Assembly (NCBI GenBank): GCA_905235165.1 | Contig: CAJOKK010000025.1 | Coordinates: forward strand, 1 to 11,880 | Direction: 5' to 3' | DNA: 11,880 bases | From: an uncultured Atopobiaceae bacterium | Lineage (GTDB): Bacteria > Actinomycetota > Coriobacteriia > Coriobacteriales > Atopobiaceae | Part shown: piece after piece, positions 7,137 to 11,880 of the stretch | Layout: every line of letters starts with the position of its first letter | How positions within the stretch are numbered: the first letter of the stretch is position 1 | Program-made: the position numbers and the translations under genes | Notes under the pieces: model-generated | Seen by the model: the letters and a program-made list of their open reading frames with translations, nothing else | Told to the model about the DNA's origin: nothing | The model's database searches: none

Positions 7137-8186
7137 CTAGAAAATGTGCAAGAACAGCAAAGCCAGCGCGTAGCCGAGGGCACCGCAACCCGGGAAGGTA
7201 AGCACCCAAGTCAGAACCATGTCCCAAGCGATCATCCAGTTGACCGTGCGGGGGTTCTTGGCGCTGCCGGCACCCATGATGGCCGAAGACTTGGTGTGGG
7301 TGGTGGAGACGGGCATGCCCAAGATGGTGCAGATGAGCAGGCTGAGGCCGTCGGAGAGCGACGCCGCGGCGCCCTGGTACTTCTCCATGGGGACCATCTT
7401 GGTGCCCACGGTGGCAACGATCTTCTCGCCACCAACCGCCGTACCGATTGCCATGATGCCCGCGCAGGCAACCATGAGCCACATGGGATAGCCGTGTGCC
7501 TTGGTGATGTCGCCACCGGTGGCGAGCATGACGGCAAGGGTAGCCGTAGACATGAACTTCTGGCCGTCCTGCGCACCGTGCATCAGCGCGCCGAAGCCCG
7601 CAGCGACCGCCTGAAGGTAGCCAAAGATGCGGTTCGTGCTGTGCTGCTCGCAGTCGGCGCAAAGCTCGCGAATGATTTTGGTAACAATGAAGCCACACAC
7701 GAAGCCGAGAACCGTAGAGAAGAGCAGGCCAAAGATGACCTTCTCCCACTCGCTCATGTTGATGCCCTGAATGCCGCCCGACACGGCGATGGCCGCACCC
7801 GACAGTCCTGCGATAAGGGCATGGCTTTCGCTGGTAGGGATGCCGAAGGCCCACGCCACGCTTGCCCATACCACGATGGCCACCATGGCCGCCGCAAGCG
7901 AGACGAGCGCGTTATGGGAGTTGCCGCCAAAGTCGACCATATGGCTGATGGTGTCGGCGACGGCTCCAGAAAGAATCGTCGCGCCCACAAGTCCCACGAA
8001 GTTGGCGATCACCGCCAGGATGACGGCGTTTTGGAAGGTGAGCGAATGGGTGCCCACGGCATCGGCAATCGAGTTGGCGGCATCGGTGGCGCCATTGACG
8101 AAGATGGTTGCCGCGATAAGTACCATGGTGAGCGCGAGCAAGGGGTCGGAACCCATCATGGTCAGGAACTCTAGGAAGGTAGGCAT
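7137..8186 (-). CDS. pit: PiT-family inorganic phosphate transporter, 349 aa
   Basis: Membrane transporter that imports phosphate, usually as a metal-phosphate complex driven by ion symport. The two family signature repeats are present. The first, NGATDAANSIADAVGT, is at residues 31-46 and is followed by GIPTSESHALIAG (115-127). The second half has HGAQDGQK (203-210) and GMPVSTTHTKSSAIMGAG (290-307). About ten hydrophobic segments span the chain, and the length is typical of short bacterial PiT proteins. The start MPTFLEF (8186) is preferred over an in-frame upstream start at 8204 because GAGAGG lies 7 nt before it. A DUF47/PhoU-like partner, often encoded beside pit, is absent here. A palindrome with a 14-bp stem lies 47 bp upstream of the start and may control expression. 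The product of ppaC could supply phosphate to the same pool, but the two genes are not linked in an operon. Confidence 0.93.
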   Translation of the reverse strand: MPTFLEFLTMMGSDPLLALTMVLIAATIFVNGATDAANSIADAVGTHSLTFQNAVILAVIANFVGLVGATILSGAVADTISHMVDFGGNSHNALVSLAAAMVAIVVWASVAWAFGIPTSESHALIAGLSGAAIAVSGGIQGINMSEWEKVIFGLLFSTVLGFVCGFIVTKIIRELCADCEQHSTNRIFGYLQAVAAGFGALMHGAQDGQKFMSTATLAVMLATGGDITKAHGYPMWLMVACAGIMAIGTAVGGEKIVATVGTKMVPMEKYQGAAASLSDGLSLLICTILGMPVSTTHTKSSAIMGAGSAKNPRTVNWMIAWDMVLTWVLTFPGCGALGYALALLFLHIF

Positions 8187-8232
8187 GGTTGTTCCTCTCG
8201 ACAACGCATAGGTTGCCCCGCAGGTAGCGAAC

Positions 8233-8272
8233 GGGCTGGGACAAGCTTGCGAGAAGCGGCTTGTCCCAGCCC
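8233..8272. promoter_or_regulatory. Palindrome with 14-bp perfect stem upstream of the phosphate transporter gene
   Basis: GGGCTGGGACAAGC (8233-8246) and GCTTGTCCCAGCCC (8259-8272) are exact reverse complements around a 12-nt loop. On the minus strand the hairpin ends 46 nt before the transporter ATG and about 100 nt after the stop of the upstream Fe-S/TlpA gene. No T-run follows it on the minus strand, so it is not a standard terminator. It could be an mRNA leader structure, an operator for a dimeric regulator, or a terminator that works without a U-tract. The rest of 8273-8370 shows nothing clear. Confidence 0.6.
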
Positions 8273-8370
8273 TTTGCCCATGTTCGGCAACTCGTGCCTA
8301 CAGCTTATTGCCTGAGGGCGGCCTTGTTTTGTTACAGGCGTGTGAACTCAGTTCCAGCGGACGAAGTTCG

Positions 8371-9894
8371 CTAGTTTGCGGCCGAGGAGGATGCCTGCTC
8401 AGAGGAGGCGGACGTCTTCGCGGGGGCAGCGGCCTGCTCGTAGAGCTTCTCGAGCACGTCGGGGGTGACCGAGCCGACCTGGTTGTAGATCACGACGCCG
8501 TCGCGGTCGAGGACGATGGTCTGCGGCAGGGTGGACGAGCCGTTGACGATCTTCCAGAGGGTGTCGTCCGAGGTGTCGGTGGCGAAGGGCATGGCCCAGC
8601 CCTTGTTGGCCAAAAACTCTGCCGGGTCGTCCGTCACGACGGAGGAGTGAACAGCAAGCATGGCGATGTCATCCTCGTGCTGGGTGTAGAGGTCGGAGAA
8701 GTAGGGCAGCTCCTGGACGCAGGGCGTGCAGTAGGTTGCCCAGAGGTTGATGAAGACCGGCTTGCCGCGGGTGTCGGCCAGGTGGAAGCTGCTGCCGTCG
8801 AGGCACTCGAGCGTGAAGTCCTCGAGCTGCTTGCCCGGTTCGTAGCCCGTGATCGCAGTGGCGTCGGCAGAGCCACCGTTGCCGCTCTGCTTGGCGGCGG
8901 GATCGAGGAAGTTGAACCAGACGAGGGCGCCGACAAGAACGGCGAGCGCGATGGCCCAAGCCAGGCGGCCCTTCTTCTGGCGGTCGTTCTTCTCCTCGGC
9001 AGTAAACGAGGCTTCAGGCGCCTTGAGAACGACCGTGCCAGCGTTGAAGGTAATCGCCTTCTTGGGGCAGACGTCCACGCACTGGGCGCAGTTAATGCAC
9101 TCGTGGTCGCCCACGCGCAGGACGTCCATCTTGCAGGTGTTGACGCAAGCACCGCAGTGGTTGCAGCAGTTCTCGTCAACGCGCACGCCCGTGAGGCTGA
9201 AATGGTTGAAGAGGCCGTAGATCGCGCCGAGCGGGCAGATGAAACGGCAGAAGGTGCGGTAGCAGAAGACGCAGGCCAGCGTGATGAGCATCAGGATGAC
9301 GAACTTACGAGTGAAGAAGATGCCCAGCATGCCAAAGAGATCGGTGTTGTGCGGGTTCGCAAGGAGGCCGATGGCTCCTCCGAGGGTGCCCGCCGGGCAG
9401 ATGTATTTGCAGAAGCCCGGCATGGGGATGTCTTGCGTGAGGCCATAGTAGAGCGGGATGGCAATGACGAAGATCGCCAGGATGACGTACTTCAAGTAGG
9501 AAAGGGCGCGGGTGAAGCGGCTCTTGCGGAGCTTGAAGGACGGGATCTTGTGAAGCAGCTCCTGGATGAGGCCGAAGGGGCAGAGCCAGCCGCAGATGGT
9601 ACGACCAAGCGTGACGCCAAAGAGCAGGATGATGCCCATTACGTACCAGCCGGCACGGTGACCGGTGGAGGCAAGCGCGTTTTGGATCGAGCCGAGCGGG
9701 CAGGCGCCGGCGGCAGCAGGACAGGAATAGCAGTTGAGGCCCGGAACGCAGGCGTACTTAGCCTTGCCCTGGTAGATCTCGCCGTCGATGAAGCCCTTCA
9801 CATAGGCGTTGTGGAGAAGGGCGCTGTAGAGCTGGATGAGCCTGCGCGTGCTGGGGCGCAGGCTACGCGATGTGGTGTTCGTTGTCTTATCCAA
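8371..9894 (-). CDS. NapH-like membrane polyferredoxin fused to a C-terminal exported TlpA/thioredoxin domain, 507 aa
   Basis: Probably carries electrons through the membrane from cytoplasmic Fe-S clusters to an external thiol-disulfide domain. An N-terminal cysteine cluster (C49, C55, C58, C65) is followed by hydrophobic helices at about 82-100, 132-150 and 197-215. Three CxxxCP motifs are present: C101/C105, C162/C166 and C216/C220. Two ferredoxin-like [4Fe-4S] motifs follow: C243/C244-C247-C250-C254 and C266-C269-C272-C276P. A further helix (about 311-330) leads to a thioredoxin-fold domain (about 353-488) with active site C389-T-P-C392. The tail (489-507) is Ala/Ser-rich. The start is TTG at 9894: it overlaps the end of the preceding gene by 8 nt, has GGAG 10 nt upstream, and no better start precedes the conserved N-terminus. 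The tight overlap suggests translational coupling. NapH proteins alone are about 290 aa; the TlpA fusion is the unusual part. Confidence 0.9.
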   Translation of the reverse strand: MDKTTNTTSRSLRPSTRRLIQLYSALLHNAYVKGFIDGEIYQGKAKYACVPGLNCYSCPAAAGACPLGSIQNALASTGHRAGWYVMGIILLFGVTLGRTICGWLCPFGLIQELLHKIPSFKLRKSRFTRALSYLKYVILAIFVIAIPLYYGLTQDIPMPGFCKYICPAGTLGGAIGLLANPHNTDLFGMLGIFFTRKFVILMLITLACVFCYRTFCRFICPLGAIYGLFNHFSLTGVRVDENCCNHCGACVNTCKMDVLRVGDHECINCAQCVDVCPKKAITFNAGTVVLKAPEASFTAEEKNDRQKKGRLAWAIALAVLVGALVWFNFLDPAAKQSGNGGSADATAITGYEPGKQLEDFTLECLDGSSFHLADTRGKPVFINLWATYCTPCVQELPYFSDLYTQHEDDIAMLAVHSSVVTDDPAEFLANKGWAMPFATDTSDDTLWKIVNGSSTLPQTIVLDRDGVVIYNQVGSVTPDVLEKLYEQAAAPAKTSASSEQASSSAAN

Positions 9895-10336
9895 GGCCGA
9901 TGCACTCCGTACAGATCTTGATGGCTTTTCCGAAGACGTCCATGGCGCTGCCGTTGAAGACGCCCGCGACGATGAAGACGAGGGCGAGGGCGAAGGTCAC
10001 GCGGCGCCGAAGGGCGAGGTGAGTGGGAACGGGGACTGCGGTGGGGCCTGGCGTTGCGGCGGAGACGATGCGAACGGGCTTGTTGCCCTTCTCGTCTTTG
10101 ATGCCGAGAACAAGGCACGCAATGGTCGTGGCCAGGCTCAGGAGGAAGAGCGGAAGGACGGGAACACCGAGCAGAACCGCGGCAACCTTCTCGCGCGTGT
10201 AAATCGAGCTCAGGGGATCAGCGGCCTTCTCGGCAAGGCCGACTTGGTAGATGTTGATTGCCGACGCCACAAGCGCCACGACGAGCAGAACGCAAAGAAC
10301 GGACTGCACAATCAGGAAGAGCCGCTTCTTGTTCAT
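9887..10336 (-). CDS. Three-helix membrane protein with C-terminal CTECIGLG (CD1871A-type CxxC protein), 149 aa
   Basis: A small membrane protein with helices at about residues 6-28, 52-79 and 113-129. It ends FGKAIKICTECIGLG, with C142-T-E-C145 close to the C-terminus. This ending matches what I know of the 'CD1871A family CXXC motif-containing protein', normally a short one-helix protein of about 50-60 residues. Here the family-like part is only about the last 40 residues, and two extra helices plus a Pro/Thr-rich linker (about 94-106) precede it. The pair of cysteines at the membrane surface suits dithiol exchange with neighbouring TlpA domains or metal/cluster binding. The start MNKKRLF (10336) has GAGGAG 5 nt upstream; an in-frame GTG at 10342 is too close to that site. 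It ends inside the start of the polyferredoxin gene, so the two products are likely made together in fixed ratio. Confidence 0.8.
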   Translation of the reverse strand: MNKKRLFLIVQSVLCVLLVVALVASAINIYQVGLAEKAADPLSSIYTREKVAAVLLGVPVLPLFLLSLATTIACLVLGIKDEKGNKPVRIVSAATPGPTAVPVPTHLALRRRVTFALALVFIVAGVFNGSAMDVFGKAIKICTECIGLG

Positions 10337-10363
10337 GGGCACTCCTCTCTTGAAACACGTAAA

Positions 10364-10405
10364 GGGGTCCTACCAAAGCCGACCTGCATGACCTGGTAGA
10401 ACCCC
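10364..10405. other. Intercistronic hairpin between the TlpA-DUF5684 and CxxC-protein genes
   Basis: GGGGTCCTACC (10364-10374) pairs with GGTAGAACCCC (10395-10405), an 11-bp stem with one wobble pair and a 20-nt loop. In the minus-strand direction of transcription the stem is followed by TTTACG, too short a T-run for strong termination. It is probably a partial terminator or an RNA processing or stability element that sets different levels for the genes on either side. Confidence 0.5.
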
Positions 10406-10418
10406 CAAAAAGCCGAAA

Positions 10419-11405
10419 TTATGCCGAGCGCTCGCCCGTTACCAGCTCTGGCTGATACTGAGCCTTGCCGAAACCGAGAATCATTCGGCAGATTCCGCCG
10501 ACGATGGGCACGGCGAGCAGGATGCCGAAGACGACGTTCTTATCGAAGGCCTTTGCCAGCTTGATGCCCTCGATAATATTAAGCACATAGAGCAAAGCTA
10601 TGAGCGCATAGCTGACGACATACAGGGAGTTCGAATTGCATGCGCCGATCAGCGGCCCGATGAGTGCCGCGGCGATGCCAATCCAACCGATCCAGGCCAG
10701 CGCGAACTCGTCGTAGTCGGCCAAAAATGGAATCCAGGCATGCCAGCCCTTCTTGCCAGCCTTCCTGAACAGGACGATCCTGCCGACGAGCGTGAGCAAG
10801 ATACTGAGCAAGAGGCCGGCATAGACGAGGGGGGCAGGATTGAAGGGCTTCTTGAACTCGACGGGTGTGCCGTCGTAGCTCGGGGACAGGAAGTAGTCGA
10901 CAGCCTCGGCGAACTCAGCCTCGCTCTGGAAAGCGCCAACCTGAACCCTACCGACCATGCCGCTCTTGTCGATGAAGATGTTGACCGGAATGCTGGAACC
11001 GGTTATGAAGCTCAAGCCGTCGGCTTTGTAGCCCACGGGGAAGGTGAGCTTGTGCTCAGCCTTATAGTTGGCGATGAGTTCCTGAGTATCGTTCGGATCG
11101 ACCGTGAGCGCGACGATCTCCATCTTGTCTTTGTTGGCCTGGTAGACCTTCTCCATCTCGGGGAACTCTTTCTCGCAGGGCCCGCACCAACTTGCGAAGA
11201 GGTTGAGGATGACGAGGTCATGGTCTTTGAGGAGCTCGGAGAGCTTAACCTCGCTGCCCTCCGTCGTTGTCACCGTGAACTCGGGCATGGTGTCACCGGG
11301 GTTGATGCCGATGCCCGTGTCTTCCGCTCGCGCGGGAACTGCGGGAACCGCCAGCAAGGCGACGAGCATGATCGCCGCCAGGATCGATGTGAGAACCTTT
11401 TTCAT
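10419..11405 (-). CDS. Exported TlpA-type thioredoxin domain fused to a DUF5684 membrane domain, 328 aa
   Basis: An N-terminal signal sequence or anchor (residues 1-28: MKKV, a hydrophobic core, then VPARAED) leads to a TlpA/AhpC-TSA thioredoxin domain at about 32-175. Its active site is C74-G-P-C77 in FASWCGPCEKEFPE, with the cis-proline at P140 in SSIPVNIFID. After a linker (176-190) the chain has a membrane segment (about 192-213) and a C-terminal domain that I recognise as DUF5684-like. The marks are FRKAGKKGWHAWIPF (213-227), further helices at about 235-256, 260-280 and 291-310, then KLAKAFDKN and ILGFGKAQYQ. The thioredoxin part should act outside the membrane as a reductase or oxidase of protein disulfides. 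The start MKKVLTS (11405) has GGAAGG 4 nt upstream; the frame extends to 11471. It is the second gene of the thiol redox cluster. The role of the DUF5684 part is unknown. Confidence 0.9.
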   Translation of the reverse strand: MKKVLTSILAAIMLVALLAVPAVPARAEDTGIGINPGDTMPEFTVTTTEGSEVKLSELLKDHDLVILNLFASWCGPCEKEFPEMEKVYQANKDKMEIVALTVDPNDTQELIANYKAEHKLTFPVGYKADGLSFITGSSIPVNIFIDKSGMVGRVQVGAFQSEAEFAEAVDYFLSPSYDGTPVEFKKPFNPAPLVYAGLLLSILLTLVGRIVLFRKAGKKGWHAWIPFLADYDEFALAWIGWIGIAAALIGPLIGACNSNSLYVVSYALIALLYVLNIIEGIKLAKAFDKNVVFGILLAVPIVGGICRMILGFGKAQYQPELVTGERSA

Positions 11406-11432
11406 GTGGCCTTCCTTTCGTTTCGTAAAGCA

Positions 11433-11458
11433 ACGGCCCCGCGACGTGGCGGGGCCGT
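11433..11458. other. GC-rich intercistronic hairpin between the lipoprotein and TlpA-DUF5684 genes
   Basis: ACGGCCCCGC (11433-11442) pairs perfectly with GCGGGGCCGT (11449-11458) around a 6-nt loop. In the direction of transcription (minus) the stem is followed by TGCTTTACG, so the T-run is short. It lies 22 nt after the lipoprotein stop and 27 nt before the next start. It probably attenuates transcription or stabilises the short lipoprotein mRNA. The downstream bases CTTTACG are the same as at the next intercistronic hairpin. Confidence 0.6.
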
Positions 11459-11480
11459 AGAACGGACTCATTGGGGAGGA

Positions 11481-11813
11481 CTATTCCTTCTTGAGAACGA
11501 TTGTCAGGGTACCGGGCTTCTCGGGAGCCTCGTACTCCGTATCGTCCTTGGCGTAACCGTCCGGGGCCTTGAGGACGTGAACGGTGTAGCTGCCGGCCTC
11601 CTTGTCGAAGGTCGCGACGCCCTTGTCGTCAGTCGTGCCCATGACGCATTCTTCGTCGCTGCAGAACTGGATCGTGGCGCCGGCGACGGGCTGTCCTGCC
11701 TCGTCGTTTACCTGAACCTGGTAGGGTGTCTTCGAACCGCCGCATCCAGCAAGAAGACCGCCAGCGATGAGCAGGACGAAGGCAAAGGCCAAGAGACGCT
11801 TCAAGCTCTTCAT
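11481..11813 (-). CDS. Small lipoprotein with beta-sandwich (Ig/prealbumin-like) domain and a C-x4-C pair, 110 aa
   Basis: The sequence begins MKSLKRLLAF and has a short hydrophobic stretch ending in the lipobox L-A-G-C24, so it should be lipidated at Cys24 and anchored outside the membrane. The mature part (about 30-108) looks like a small beta-sandwich of the type seen in carboxypeptidase regulatory-like or collagen-binding B domains: YQVQVNDEAGQPVAGATIQF, GTTDDKGVATF, SYTVHVLKAPDGY and a final TLTIVLKKE strand. Two further cysteines, C51 and C56 (FCSDEEC), could form a disulfide. It opens a cluster of thiol redox genes, so this pair is a plausible substrate or electron acceptor; that is inference from position only. 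The ATG at 11813 has GAGAGGGG about 6 nt upstream. A TATAAT box lies 39 bp further upstream. Confidence 0.88.
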   Translation of the reverse strand: MKSLKRLLAFAFVLLIAGGLLAGCGGSKTPYQVQVNDEAGQPVAGATIQFCSDEECVMGTTDDKGVATFDKEAGSYTVHVLKAPDGYAKDDTEYEAPEKPGTLTIVLKKE

Positions 11814-11851
11814 GGGAATCCCCTCTCTATGGTTTGCTCCGATGCCACAAG

Positions 11852-11857
11852 ATTATA
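11852..11857 (-). promoter_or_regulatory. TATAAT -10 box for the thiol redox cluster
   Basis: The minus strand reads TTGTATAATCTTG here, a perfect -10 hexamer 39 bp upstream of the lipoprotein start, giving a leader of about 30 nt. A -35 at normal spacing would fall at the last bases of the window (about 11875-11880) and does not match the consensus. The promoter may therefore depend on an activator, or the -35 may be weak. No other promoter-like sequence is seen before the four genes that follow. Confidence 0.55.
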
Positions 11858-11880
11858 CAAGCTCAAATGGGGTTCGTGCG

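Noticed and set aside
6711..8174. Plus-strand 487-codon open frame across the yitT-pit region
   Set aside because: It spans two real genes and their intergenic gap on the opposite strand, and its product is His/Gly/Asp/Glu-rich with no domain.
8259..8290. Plus-strand terminator after the 8233-8272 hairpin (followed by TTT)
   Set aside because: There is no plus-strand gene upstream that it could serve, and three Ts are too few.
8308..9921. Plus-strand 537-codon open frame opposite the Fe-S/TlpA gene
   Set aside because: The minus-strand frame has ferredoxin and thioredoxin motifs in the right order. The plus-strand product is a low-complexity Glu/Asp/Val/Gly-rich shadow.

Overview
The window looks like a chromosomal segment of a high-GC anaerobic Actinomycetota, most likely a Coriobacteriia member (Collinsella/Olsenella/Eggerthella type). 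This rests on the high GC, strong Shine-Dalgarno sequences (GGAGG/GAGAGG) and the mix of gene families: a CBS-domain family II pyrophosphatase, a DUF5684 protein, a CD1871A-type CxxC protein and a membrane polyferredoxin. No rRNA, tRNA, phage, insertion sequence or CRISPR was seen. All genes but one lie on the minus strand.

Left part (1-2837, minus): a cytoplasmic glycoside hydrolase family 2 enzyme is followed by two small proteins (82 and 86 aa), closely spaced and probably one operon. Beyond them is the N-terminal part of a membrane protein cut by the window edge. A 375-bp divergent intergenic region (2838-3212) separates this from the only plus-strand gene, a manganese-dependent inorganic pyrophosphatase with an internal CBS/DRTGG regulatory insert (3213-4883).

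Middle (4884-5128): the pyrophosphatase and thioredoxin reductase genes converge on an unusual junction. It holds an intrinsic terminator, a perfect 44-bp inverted repeat with a 2-nt loop, a third copy of the same unit and a C-rich stretch with G-quadruplex potential on the minus strand. The last residues and stop codon of thioredoxin reductase lie inside the third repeat copy.

Minus genes 5100-8186: thioredoxin reductase (TrxB), a YitT/DUF2179 membrane protein and a PiT-type phosphate transporter, each with its own upstream gap. A 14-bp-stem palindrome lies just upstream of the phosphate transporter.

Right part (8371-11813, minus): a four-gene cluster read from a TATAAT promoter at the right edge. 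It encodes (1) a lipoprotein with a small beta-sandwich-like domain and a C-x4-C pair, (2) an exported TlpA-type thioredoxin fused to a DUF5684 membrane domain, (3) a three-helix membrane protein ending in CTECIGLG, and (4) a NapH-like multi-[4Fe-4S] membrane protein fused to a C-terminal exported TlpA domain. Genes 3 and 4 overlap and gene 4 starts with TTG. The set reads as an envelope thiol redox relay in which a membrane polyferredoxin could do the job usually done by CcdA/DsbD. This relay is the best candidate in the window for a poorly described system.
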